Shown piece after piece: positions 16,971 to 27,200 of a stretch of DNA of 64,000 nucleotides. The DNA comes from Promineifilum sp. (lineage in GTDB: Bacteria; Chloroflexota; Anaerolineae; Promineifilales; Promineifilaceae). The DNA lies in assembly GCA_017983515.1 (NCBI GenBank), contig JAGOBF010000005.1, positions 62,001-126,000 on the forward strand. The letters are read 5' to 3'. The notes under the pieces were generated by a model. The model saw only the letters and a list, made by a program, of their open reading frames with translations, searched no databases and was not told the origin of the DNA. The stretch's first letter is position 1; every line of letters starts with the position of its first letter. The translations under genes and the position numbers were made by a program.

Positions 16971-19900
16971 ATGACACAGCTCCATAAAATTGCGCCAACC
17001 CTTAGCAGGCGTCGACAGACGCTTTTCATCTATGGTTTCATTCTGGCCCTGGCCCTGCTGCTGGGCGGCGGCCGCGCGGCGCTGGCCGGTGAACTGACGA
17101 TCTTGGTCGACCGCACCGACGACACAGCGGCCGCCGCCGCCCAGGCATGCACGGCCGCAGCCAACGACTGTTCTCTGCGCGGGGCGATCATGAAGGCCAA
17201 TGCCGACCCGGCCAATATCTATACTATTACCTTTCCGGGCGGCCCCACTACCTACACGTTGACCGCCGACAATGAAATACCCGATGACGAAACGATTCGC
17301 GATCTCGACGTCATGGCCAACATGATGATCATCGGCTCCGGTCCAGCAAACACCACAATCGACGGCTCCGGCGATCGCGCTTTCCACATCCATAGTGGCG
17401 CGACAGTCCTGATTGAAGGCGTCACGATCATCAATGGCTACACCTCTGACACAGAAGGCGGCGGCGGCATCCTCAATGAAGGGACGTGGCTGGCCGTGCG
17501 CGATAGTGACCTTATCCTCAATCAATCAGAATATTTTGGCGGCGCAATTGCCAATTACGGCACCTATTTGAACATCGACAACGTTACCTTCGACAATAAC
17601 ACCAGTAACGATGGAAATGACGCAGTAAATTTGAGCAGCGAATGTGGTGGCGCGCTGTATCATGGGAGTTCGGGCGCCACCGTCATCGTGCAAAGCACCT
17701 TCACGAATAACGCCTCGCAGTGGGGCGGCGGCGGTGTGTGCCAGTTCGGCGGCACTCTGGTTGTTCGCGACAGCACATTTGATTCCAATTCGGCCCTGGG
17801 CATCGCCGCCACCGATACGGGAGGCGGCGCCCTCTACAGTCAAGAAGGATTTGTAGACGACAGCACATCCGTCGTCCGCAGCACTTTCACGGAGAACGAG
17901 AGCCGCACCGGCGGCGCCATTCGCAGCAACTCGGCGTCTTTCGTCATTACCAACAGCACCTTCAGCGGCAATTCAGCCATTAATGGTGGAGCGGTTAATG
18001 CCCGCTCTGGTGCAATGAGCATTTACAACAGCACCTTCGCCCTGAACGAGGCGAGCGGCCAGGGTATTTCCTTGTCCGTCGAGGATGCATCGACAACCGT
18101 CTACAACTCTATTTTCTGGGCTGCGTCCGGCACGTCGAACAACTGCATCGGTTTGGCGGGCGATGGCGGTGGCAACGTTGATTGGGCGGGCGACTACACC
18201 GGGGGCGGGACGAATTGCCCCGGCACAGAAGGTGATCCCGACCTGATGGCTCTGTCCGACAACGGCGGCTACACCGAGACAATGGCTTTGGGCGGCAGCA
18301 GCCAGGCCGTTGATGCCGGCTTGGCCGCCAATTGCCCGGCGGCCGACCAGCGCGGGCTGATGCGAGTCATAGCCGGCGCGTGCGACAGCGGCGCCTACGA
18401 GAGCACGACCAACCCGAATGCCTCGCCGACTGAAAACCTCAGCGCCGAGCCCTTCCTGATCTTTTACGGCAATCACACGACCACTATCGACCTCAGCAAC
18501 TACTTTTCCGATGCTGAGACCGCTTCCGATTCCCTGATCTACGAGATTCGTAGCAATAGCGACCCGTCGAAAATCGGATTGAGTCCCGTTGATTCGACCT
18601 TTTTGCAGGCCACAATCCTCACCCCGCCCCCCGGGCCGGCCGACGTGGAAGTGGTCGTGCGGGCGACGGATGCCGGCGGAGCATTTGTGGACGCCGCCTT
18701 CACCATCAGCACCAACTACCCGCCCACCATCACCCCGCCAGGCGATGTGACGGCAACAGTCGGTGTGCCGGCTGGGCCTTATAGCTTCACGATCGCTGAC
18801 GCCGATGATCCGACGTTGCTGTGCGATCCAAAAGTCCAGATCTCAGCCGTTTCGGAAGATGAGGCGGTCATCCCCAATTCCGCCATCAGCCTCGGCGGCG
18901 ACTGCGCCAATCGCGAGATCGGATTCACACCAAGTGGATCCGGCGAAACCTACATTACTATCTTCCTCGATTACAATAACCAATATGGCACGGGGGAATT
19001 GCCGCCAGTCACAGCTGAATTTACAGTGACCGTCTCGGGCGGCGGCAACAGTGCACCGGCGGCCGCCGGCGATACGGCTGTGGTGCCCTTAGGGGGCACG
19101 GTCACTACCCTGGAGGACGGCTCCACTTCCGTTTTGACCAACGATAGCGATCTCGATCTTGACTCGCTAACGGCGCAACTGGTCCAAGGGCCGGAACATG
19201 CCGACGATTTCTCGCTCAATGAGGACGGGACGTTTAGCTACGCCCATGACGGCACGGAAATGGTAGCCGATACGTTCCGCTACCGCGCCTGCGACAGTAC
19301 GGACTGCTCGGCTCCGGCCATTGTACGCATCGTGTTGGAAAACAACGTCCGCAACGACGCGGTTACCATCCCAACGTCAGACCCAACGACGGATACGGCC
19401 GTCAACAGTGTCGATCCAAACTGGTACCGGTTCAACGTTGCCACCCCCGGCTCCAAGATAGTCGTCACGCTGGAAAGCGACTACGATTACGATCTCTATC
19501 TGTTTGCGCCGGGCATCAATGAAGAGGACGGCACGATTCGCGACCTGGCCCAACTGAGCGACATCGCCCAACTGAGCGACATCGCCCAACTCAGTGATAT
19601 CGCTCAACTGAGCGACATAGCCCAACTGAGCGATATCGCCCAACTCAGCGACATCGCTCAACTCAGCGACATCGCCTTGCTCACCAACATTGGTGACCTG
19701 ATGGACCTGGCCCAACTGGATGACATCGCCCAGCTCAGCGACATCGCCCAACTGAGCGACATCGCTCAGCTCAGCGACATCGCTCAACTGAGCGACATCG
19801 CCCGTGACAACGTCGACGGCACGCTCGTAGCCATATCGCTCAAGAGCGGCCCAGCCAACACGCCCGGAAATGAGCGCGTCGAACATCTGGTGCACGAGCT

Positions 19901-22900
19901 AAGCGGCCCTTACTTCCTGGGTGTCATCGCCCACGACGAGGCGGCCGTGGGGCAACCCTTCACGCTCGACATCACCTTGACGGTCGATGACCCCCTGCCA
20001 ACCAACCCGGATGAGCCGGAACGGGATTTCCCCACTCCGGACATCGACAACAGCGTTGAGACCATCATCCTGACCAACAAGGCCCGCTTCGTCTCTGGCT
20101 TCAGCCAGGCCGAAGCTGATGACATGATGACGGCGCTTGGCTCCCTGGCAAGCGAACCCACGGTCAACGGTATCGTCTATGACCTCGACACCGTGCAGGA
20201 CGCGGAAAACGATTTCGCCTTGCGCGATGTCTACGCGGGATGGGACGAAGACAACGCGGCCGAGCTGCGCAACCCGCAATCGGCCAACCGCGTGGCCCAA
20301 ACGATCAAACACTTCCTTTACGACATCATTCCGGCCTACCCGAATCTGAAATACATCGTCGTGGTGGGCGGCGATGAAATCGTTCCGCACCGGCGCATGA
20401 TCGACAGCACGCTTGTCGCCAATCAGCGCCGCTATACTCAGGCGGAGGACCCGGCCATCAAGGCCGCCTACGAGAACCGCTACTACCTGAGCGACGATTA
20501 TTATGCCGCCGTTCTGCCCTTCAGCGCCTTCGGCCGAGAGGTTTATCTGCCGCAGTTTGCCATCGGCCGCCTGGTGGAGACGCCGGCCCAGATCGAGAAC
20601 GTCATTGACGTCTATCAGAACGGTTATGCCACGATCAACCCGCAAAACGCGCTGGTAACCGGCTACGACTTCCTGATCGATCAGGCCGATGCCGTGTCCG
20701 CAGAACTCAGAGCGCGCGGCGTGGCGAACCAAACCACGCTTATCGATAACTCCTGGCGCGCCTGGGATTTCCGTGACGCGGCTTTTGGCAACACCGACTA
20801 CGATCTTATCTCACTGAACTCGCATTTTGACCACATGCTTTTCTACCCCAACGGGTCGCCCACCGAACAACAGGCGGGCGAGCCGAACCTCGTTTACGCC
20901 GACGAACTGGATGACGTCAGTAACGATTTTACCGGCGCTCTGGTGTTCTCGGTCGGCTGCCAATCGGGACTTAACGTCAGTGACCGTTGGTATGCCCCGG
21001 GTGCGCCGTTCGCCGGCGCGGACTGGGCGCAGATGTTCGCCGGCGAAGGCGCGACGTTCCTCGGCAATACTGGATTCGGCTACGGCGACGTCGATCTGCT
21101 GGCATACTCCGAACAACTGATGTTTAACTTTGTGAAGCACCTCGGCTACAATCCCACCGGCCAGCCCTCCGGCGACCCGTCCGTGGGCGGCGCGCTGTTG
21201 GCCGCCAAACAGCAATACTTTAACAGTCTGGCCGCGGGATCGCTGAGTGTCTATGACGAAAAAGTGTTGGCCGAGATGACGCTCTATGGGCTGCCCATGC
21301 AGAAGGTGGAGATGCCGAACCAGACGGCTGTCGATCCGAATGGTACGACCGCCGTCGCTCAGTCGTCGGCCGCAGTCGTCACGGCCTCCGTGGCAACAGA
21401 CGACAATGGGCCGGCGCTTGCGCCCATACCGGGCCTGGATCAAACGACCCTCAATCTGAACTTTGACTACACGCTCGAAAGCAAGGAGCGCGGCGGCTAC
21501 TATCAGATTCAGGGAGAATCCGGCCTCTATCAAACGGCCGAACGACCCGTTTTGCCGTTAACCACCATCAATCGCGACTCGCCGGACAAAGTGGCGCGCG
21601 GCGTCCTCATGCTGGGCGGCACATTCGAGGATGTCCCTAACTTCGATCCGATCATCATGGGGCTTCTCTTCGAGGACAGCAATACCATCTCCGGCGAACT
21701 ACGCCACGACATTGACCAATGGCTACCCTTTATGCCGGCAACCATCAATCGTTTTTGGGACATCGGCGAAGGGGTTTTCTCCCAAAAGGTCGTCGTTACG
21801 CCGGGGCAGTTCAAGGCCACTTCAACGTCGAGCAGCCCGAAGACCGTTGGCGTGATGCGCCTTTACAGTGACCTGTCATTGCTCGTGTACGAAGGCCCGG
21901 GCGAGGAACCGGATTACAAGGCGCCGGGTGTCTGGCAGGTTGCCGCCACGCCGGGCGCAAACAAGGCTCTGACCTTTAGCGCACTGGTGACCGATACGCC
22001 GGCAACCGACTTCCTGCCGGCCACGGGCGTATTGCGGGTCGTCGTTCTCTATCGACACGTAGACGACACGTCGTGGTCGCGCGCGGAACTGACCTACAAT
22101 CCCGTCTCGCAACTGGCCATGAAGACGGTCGTATTGTCCCACAGCGGCGATTACGAATTCTTCGTTCAGGCCGTCGATAACGCTGGAAACGTCAATCCCG
22201 TTCTCGATCACGGCAATTACTTCACGGTCAACGTACCCAACGTCGACCCCGAACCTGACGAGCGCATCATCTATGTCTCCGCCCGAGAGGCCGGCACTGT
22301 TGACGGCATCGCCTACGATACCAACGACATATTGGCCTACGACCCGGTGACTGGTTCCTGGTCGCTGCACTTCGACGGCGGTGATGTGGGCATTTCCAGC
22401 AATCTCTACGGCTTCTCGCTGCTGCAGGATGGTTCTATCCTGTTGACGCCTCAAACTCGTTTTTACGTGTCGACTATCGGCTGGGTCGAACCCCAGGACA
22501 TCGTGCGCTTCACGCCGACTTCGCTGGGGCCGAATACGGCCGGGACGTTCTCGGCCTTCCTCGACGGTTCCGACGTCGGCCTGACCATCGCCAATGAGGC
22601 TATCAACGGCATCAGCTTTACCCCCGCCGGTCGCCTGGTCATCTCGACTGTGGGCAGCGCAACCGTCCCCGGCCCGGGCGGGCAACCGATCAATGCGATC
22701 GGCAACGTGATGCTCCGCTTCCAGGCGAATACCCTGGGCGCGGGCACCAGCGGCTACTGGGAACCCTACCTCGATGGCGGCCAGTTTGGTCTGGACAATA
22801 ACCGCGTGTCGGCACAATGGATCGACCCGCTGGACGGAAAGGTCTACTTCACGCCCCGGTCAAACGTGAGCCTCGACAATCAATCCTTCACGTCCTCCGA

Positions 22901-24104
22901 TATCATCCGCTGTGTTCCGCTGAACTCCGGCCCGATCACCGGCTGCGCCCTGTCCATCTATTGGGCGGGCGGCACGCCGGGCCAGGGATTGCGAATCGAA
23001 AGCATGGATGTCGGCCAGGGCTTGCCGTTTGAGCCGCCGGCCGGCAGTATCACCATCGTCAAGCAAACCGTCAGCGGCAGCGGTTCCTTCAACTTCAATG
23101 GTGATCTGGGTACTTTCTCGTTGGAGGTGCCGAACAATGCGAGTCGCACCTTCACCGATTTGGAGACAGGGGCCTATAGCGTCAGAGAGTTGACGCCCGC
23201 GGGCTGGCAAGTCAACCAGATCACTTGTAATGATCCCGATGGCGGTACGGCCGTGATAGGGGATGACCGGGTGCTCATCGACCTGGATGCCAATGAAGCG
23301 ATTACCTGTACCTTTTTGAACGAGCAGGATAGCCCGCAGTCGGGCGAAACCATATACGTCACGGTAAATCGCAAAGGTACTGTTGGTGGCGTGTCCTATG
23401 ATCAAGCCGATATCATGCGCTACACGTCCGCCGGACAGTGGCAATTGTACTTCGACGGGTCAGACGTCGGTTTAGGGACGACCGGCATCAATGCCTTCAC
23501 CCTTCTGTCCGACGGCTCGATTCTGCTGAGCATCAACAAGTCCACCAACATGGGCCCGGTAGGCTGGGTAGCGTCGGAAGACGTGCTGAGGTTCATTCCT
23601 ACATCGACCGGCGCCAATACGGCCGGCACGTTCCAGATGTACTTCGACGGTTCCGACGTATCCCTTTCCGGCCGGTCAGAATCGATCGACGCGCTAGCCA
23701 TCGACAGCAGCGGCAAACTGATCATCAGCACCAAGGGCAAGGCAAACATCAAGAGCCCGCCGAACACGCTGAAGACCAAGAGTCAGGACCTGCTGGCATT
23801 CACATTCGGCACGACGGGCAGCTCGACATCAGGCTCCTGGTCACTCTATTTCCAGGGCGCCGATGTCGGCTTGGCACGGGAAAACGTCGATGCGTTATGG
23901 GTTGACCCGGCCAATGGCGACATCTATCTGTCGGTCGCCAACAGGTTCGACGTCGGCAGCGGGGTCTCCGGCAGCGGCAGCGTCGTCTTCGTCTGCGATC
24001 CGGGCAGTCTGGGCCAGACGACCACCTGCACCTATCGTCTGTTTTGGGATGCGGCCGCCGCCGGACTCAACAAGAATATCAGCGGCCTCTTCATCCAGCG
24101 GTGA
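16971..24104 (+). CDS. Giant secreted C25 (gingipain-like) cysteine peptidase mosaic
   Basis: This is a 2377-residue predicted surface or secreted protein. A signal segment (about 18-38, ILALALLLGGG) is followed by a CSLRGAIMKAN motif (about 61) and a right-handed beta-helix with repeated STFxxN turns (about 110-480). Two or three cadherin/Ig-like domains follow (about 480-790; VLTNDSDLDLDS). A PPC-like beta domain (about 800-990) is interrupted by the AQLSDI repeat (860-943). A peptidase C25 domain (about 1010-1450) has catalytic His in NSHFDH (H1285) and Cys in SVGCQSG (C1330). After a beta-rich region come two copies of a propeller-like domain with YFDGSDVGL units (about 1765-2020 and 2125-2377), separated by a SpaA-like domain (about 2025-2115). 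The start ATG has GAGGA about 7 nt upstream. No sorting motif, anchor or C-terminal helix is seen. It ends before a strong terminator. Peptidase assignment likely; target unknown. Confidence 0.85.
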   Translation: MTQLHKIAPTLSRRRQTLFIYGFILALALLLGGGRAALAGELTILVDRTDDTAAAAAQACTAAANDCSLRGAIMKANADPANIYTITFPGGPTTYTLTADNEIPDDETIRDLDVMANMMIIGSGPANTTIDGSGDRAFHIHSGATVLIEGVTIINGYTSDTEGGGGILNEGTWLAVRDSDLILNQSEYFGGAIANYGTYLNIDNVTFDNNTSNDGNDAVNLSSECGGALYHGSSGATVIVQSTFTNNASQWGGGGVCQFGGTLVVRDSTFDSNSALGIAATDTGGGALYSQEGFVDDSTSVVRSTFTENESRTGGAIRSNSASFVITNSTFSGNSAINGGAVNARSGAMSIYNSTFALNEASGQGISLSVEDASTTVYNSIFWAASGTSNNCIGLAGDGGGNVDWAGDYTGGGTNCPGTEGDPDLMALSDNGGYTETMALGGSSQAVDAGLAANCPAADQRGLMRVIAGACDSGAYESTTNPNASPTENLSAEPFLIFYGNHTTTIDLSNYFSDAETASDSLIYEIRSNSDPSKIGLSPVDSTFLQATILTPPPGPADVEVVVRATDAGGAFVDAAFTISTNYPPTITPPGDVTATVGVPAGPYSFTIADADDPTLLCDPKVQISAVSEDEAVIPNSAISLGGDCANREIGFTPSGSGETYITIFLDYNNQYGTGELPPVTAEFTVTVSGGGNSAPAAAGDTAVVPLGGTVTTLEDGSTSVLTNDSDLDLDSLTAQLVQGPEHADDFSLNEDGTFSYAHDGTEMVADTFRYRACDSTDCSAPAIVRIVLENNVRNDAVTIPTSDPTTDTAVNSVDPNWYRFNVATPGSKIVVTLESDYDYDLYLFAPGINEEDGTIRDLAQLSDIAQLSDIAQLSDIAQLSDIAQLSDIAQLSDIAQLSDIALLTNIGDLMDLAQLDDIAQLSDIAQLSDIAQLSDIAQLSDIARDNVDGTLVAISLKSGPANTPGNERVEHLVHELSGPYFLGVIAHDEAAVGQPFTLDITLTVDDPLPTNPDEPERDFPTPDIDNSVETIILTNKARFVSGFSQAEADDMMTALGSLASEPTVNGIVYDLDTVQDAENDFALRDVYAGWDEDNAAELRNPQSANRVAQTIKHFLYDIIPAYPNLKYIVVVGGDEIVPHRRMIDSTLVANQRRYTQAEDPAIKAAYENRYYLSDDYYAAVLPFSAFGREVYLPQFAIGRLVETPAQIENVIDVYQNGYATINPQNALVTGYDFLIDQADAVSAELRARGVANQTTLIDNSWRAWDFRDAAFGNTDYDLISLNSHFDHMLFYPNGSPTEQQAGEPNLVYADELDDVSNDFTGALVFSVGCQSGLNVSDRWYAPGAPFAGADWAQMFAGEGATFLGNTGFGYGDVDLLAYSEQLMFNFVKHLGYNPTGQPSGDPSVGGALLAAKQQYFNSLAAGSLSVYDEKVLAEMTLYGLPMQKVEMPNQTAVDPNGTTAVAQSSAAVVTASVATDDNGPALAPIPGLDQTTLNLNFDYTLESKERGGYYQIQGESGLYQTAERPVLPLTTINRDSPDKVARGVLMLGGTFEDVPNFDPIIMGLLFEDSNTISGELRHDIDQWLPFMPATINRFWDIGEGVFSQKVVVTPGQFKATSTSSSPKTVGVMRLYSDLSLLVYEGPGEEPDYKAPGVWQVAATPGANKALTFSALVTDTPATDFLPATGVLRVVVLYRHVDDTSWSRAELTYNPVSQLAMKTVVLSHSGDYEFFVQAVDNAGNVNPVLDHGNYFTVNVPNVDPEPDERIIYVSAREAGTVDGIAYDTNDILAYDPVTGSWSLHFDGGDVGISSNLYGFSLLQDGSILLTPQTRFYVSTIGWVEPQDIVRFTPTSLGPNTAGTFSAFLDGSDVGLTIANEAINGISFTPAGRLVISTVGSATVPGPGGQPINAIGNVMLRFQANTLGAGTSGYWEPYLDGGQFGLDNNRVSAQWIDPLDGKVYFTPRSNVSLDNQSFTSSDIIRCVPLNSGPITGCALSIYWAGGTPGQGLRIESMDVGQGLPFEPPAGSITIVKQTVSGSGSFNFNGDLGTFSLEVPNNASRTFTDLETGAYSVRELTPAGWQVNQITCNDPDGGTAVIGDDRVLIDLDANEAITCTFLNEQDSPQSGETIYVTVNRKGTVGGVSYDQADIMRYTSAGQWQLYFDGSDVGLGTTGINAFTLLSDGSILLSINKSTNMGPVGWVASEDVLRFIPTSTGANTAGTFQMYFDGSDVSLSGRSESIDALAIDSSGKLIISTKGKANIKSPPNTLKTKSQDLLAFTFGTTGSSTSGSWSLYFQGADVGLARENVDALWVDPANGDIYLSVANRFDVGSGVSGSGSVVFVCDPGSLGQTTTCTYRLFWDAAAAGLNKNISGLFIQR
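19548..19799 (+). repeat. 18-bp tandem repeat encoding AQLSDI hexapeptides
   Basis: Fourteen 18-bp units in frame: seven AQLSDI, three degenerate units (ALLTNI, GDLMDL, AQLDDI) and four more AQLSDI. The units vary mostly at silent positions (ctg/ctc, gac/gat, atc/ata), so the amino-acid pattern is kept while the DNA drifts. It encodes residues 860-943 of the giant peptidase. Confidence 0.97.
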
Positions 24105-24183
24105 GAGGAGCGAGCGTGAAACAGTTCCGGCTTTGGGCAATATGAAAAAAGATCGGAGATAGAAACGCGACGAAGATCTCGTA

Positions 24184-24221
24184 AAGGGGCAGGACGGCAT
24201 TTAACCGTCCTGCCCCTTTTT
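24184..24221. terminator. Bidirectional intrinsic terminator
   Basis: A perfect stem of about 13 bp (AGGGGCAGGACGG with its complement) around ATTTAA-type loop bases is followed by TTTTT on the plus strand and, on the minus strand, by TTTAC. It lies between the convergent peptidase and cyclase genes and can serve both. Confidence 0.9.
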
Positions 24222-24224
24222 CAT

Positions 24225-27200
24225 TTACGCTGCGGCCGAGGATTGGTCTAAGAGCGAGTAGACTTGCTCCATCTCGATCTTGGCCCCCAGGCGTTCGAAG
24301 ATCGGCATACACTCGCGCAAAAGGGAGTCGGCTCGCTCGACGCGCACCTGAGCCAGTGAGAGTTGGGTGCAGGCTAGTCCATAGTTGTCACCCACGCTCG
24401 TGAGTAAGGCGATGGCCTTCTCAAGGTGGGCCTCAGCCTCGTCCTTGCGTCCCTCGGTCATAGCAATGACTCCCCAGACACGCCAGGCTAAGCCCTGCTC
24501 GCCGGGCACGGCCAGTTCCTCGGCGATGCTCAGGGAGGTAGAGACTTCTTCCTTGGCGCGTTCCAGTTCACCCTCCGCCAGATAGGCCTCCGCCAATCGC
24601 CGGTGCATTTCCGGCAACAGATCGCGCACATGTGCCTGTTCAAACAGCTTGCGGCCCTGTTGCAGATGATCGAAGGCAACGGGTAATTCCTGTCGCCGGA
24701 TGTGGGTCGCGCCCAGATTTAGATGTAACGCGCCCATCACCCACAACGACCCACCGATGAGAGTCAATGCGTCGAGCGCCCGCTGGTAATAATGGAGCGC
24801 ATCGTTCAGCCGTCCCTGATTCAGGGCGATGCCCCCCAGGTTATTATCAACCAGCACCCGGTTATAGACATTACCCAGTTGGCTGAACGTTTGCCCGGCC
24901 TGGCGATAAAAGAGATCGGCGTCGGACCAATCACCCATATCAAAATAGGCGTTGGCGAGAGAGTTTTGGGCCTGGGCCGCGCCCTGCAGATCACCGATTT
25001 TCTGGTACAGGGCTAAGGATTCTTCGAAGTGGTCGGCAGCGTTACTCCCCTGTCCTCGGCTGCGGTCGATGATCCCCAGCAGGTTGTGCGAGCGAGCGAT
25101 AACCGACGGGACATTCAACTCTTCGGCTGCCAACAGACTGGCCAGCCCTTGCTGGCTGGCTCGCCGGTAATCCCCTTGGCGCGAATAGATAAGGCCAGCT
25201 ATCAGCCGCAGTTCCAGGGCGGCGGGGGTCAACTGTTCGCCCAGGATCGCCAGGCCCCGGTCGATCCACTCCATCGCCTGGGGGTACTGGCCGCGGACCT
25301 CGAAGGCGCGCGCCAGCCAGCGGCAGACGGTCGCCTGAGCCTCGAGATTATCCGACTCTTCGGCCAGGGCGAGAGCCGAATGGAGATGTTCCTGCCCCTC
25401 GTCATTCTGGCCCATCGTGATTAGCAACTCGCCCAAATCCACGTGGATTTTCTGACGTTGGACCAACGTGTCGGCCGGTGGCAGATGGTCGGCGCTGGCG
25501 AGCGCCTTGCGCAGATGGTCGATGCTTTGCAGGTTAGCAAACAACTGCTTGTCTCGGCCGCCTGCCTGCAGATGGTAGCGCATGGAGCGCGCCCAGTCTT
25601 CACCGAGATAAGCATGGTAAGCGATCTGATTTACCGCCTCCGGTGTTTGTCTTTCCAGCAGTTCGGCCAGCTTGCGGTGCAGTTCACGCCGTTGGGTGAA
25701 TAAAAGCGTCTCGTACGATACTTCCTGAGTCGCTTGCTGCCGAAAAGTATATGTTTCCTCGTTGGGTTGAGCGTGCGCTTGCCAATCCTGAAATATGAAA
25801 TCCCGTTCCTCAAGGGTATGGGCCTGATCGCGCAGCGCGCCGGCAAGCGGGCTGGAGGGATGAACCTGGGCCACCAGCCCCAACTCAAAGCTGTAGCCGA
25901 TGACGCTGGCGACCTTGATCGTCGGCTTGTGGGTGTCCGGCAAACGATCGAGTCGGGCCAGAATGACGCCGTGGACTGAGTCGGGGATCCCTAAATTGAT
26001 GGTCGACAAATCGGCCGCTTTGGCCAATACCCAGGCTTCTTGTTCCTGAACGAGGACATTGGCGCGGCGCATCGTTTCAACCATTTTGTCGGATAAAACC
26101 CAATTGTCGCCGTCGCGAACAAGTTGATTCGACTCGCGCAGGGAATCGACAAGCTCCCGAGCGAAAAATGGGTTTCCCTGAGATTTGGCCGAGATCAACA
26201 ACTTGGCCAGGAGGGAGAGTTGGCCGCCTACAAGCTTTTCAAGGAAGGCCTCAATCTCATCTTCGGCCAGCTCCTCAACTTTGAGGAGCTGGTAGTTGTC
26301 CTGTTTTTTTAGAGTATCCAAAGCACGAAGAGGAGCACCCGTTTCCGCCACAGGGCGCACGACGGCGACGATCATGATCGGCACGTCGGCAATCGCCTTG
26401 GCCAGAGCCTCGAACAACCCGCCGGACGCCTCGTCCATCCAGTGCGCATTCTCAAATATCAACAACAACGGTTGGGAACGAGACCATCGGCGCAGCAGCT
26501 CGACGACAAATGAGAAGAGTGACTGCTGTCGCTGCTTGGGGTCGAAGGCGGCCGTCGTCGGATTATCGGGGATGGGCAACTCCAGCAAGTCGCCAAGCAA
26601 AGGAAGACGCACTTGCCAATCGGGATTCATCTGCAACAGCGCCTTTTCTACTCCTACGGTTCGGTCGCTCTCCGATAGCTCGCCGTTCTGTTCGCCTGCT
26701 CGTAGTCCAATGACCTGACGGATGACCTGTTGCCAGGGATAATAGGTCATGGATTGAAAGATGTGTTGGCTGGTGCCGGAGGCCACCTGGAAGCCGTTGG
26801 CCACAGCCTTTTGTTGGAAGACGGATAACAGATGGCTTTTGCCGATGCCGGTCGGCCCTTGCATGGCAATGAGTTGTCCCCGACCGGCCAGAACGCTATC
26901 GAGCAGTCTGTCCAGCTGGGCGATTTCCTTCTCGCGGCCGACCAGAGGCAGTTCATACTGAGCACTCTGAAAGGTATGGAGTTGCCGGCGGGCCACTAAT
27001 TCGGCCACGGGTATCGGCTCCGCGCCGCCCTTGACGGTCATCAGCCCAAGCTGACGAAATTGGAAAGATTGTTCTGCTTCTTCGGCCACTCGCCGCCGCA
27101 CAAGCACCTGGCCCGGAGCGGCCTTACCCATGAGACGGGCGGCCATATTGACCTCGTTGCCCATCACGCCATAGGTGTGGCGAATGGCCGCTCCGCACTC

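Noticed and set aside
19548..19799. CRISPR-like array
   Set aside because: The units are directly adjacent with no spacers and code in frame for a hexapeptide.
19377..19895. Antisense frame of 172 codons with LSDV/LGDV repeats across the AQLSDI array
   Set aside because: It is the mirror of an 18-bp in-frame repeat, which keeps all frames open. It lacks its own ribosome binding site and lies wholly within the peptidase gene.
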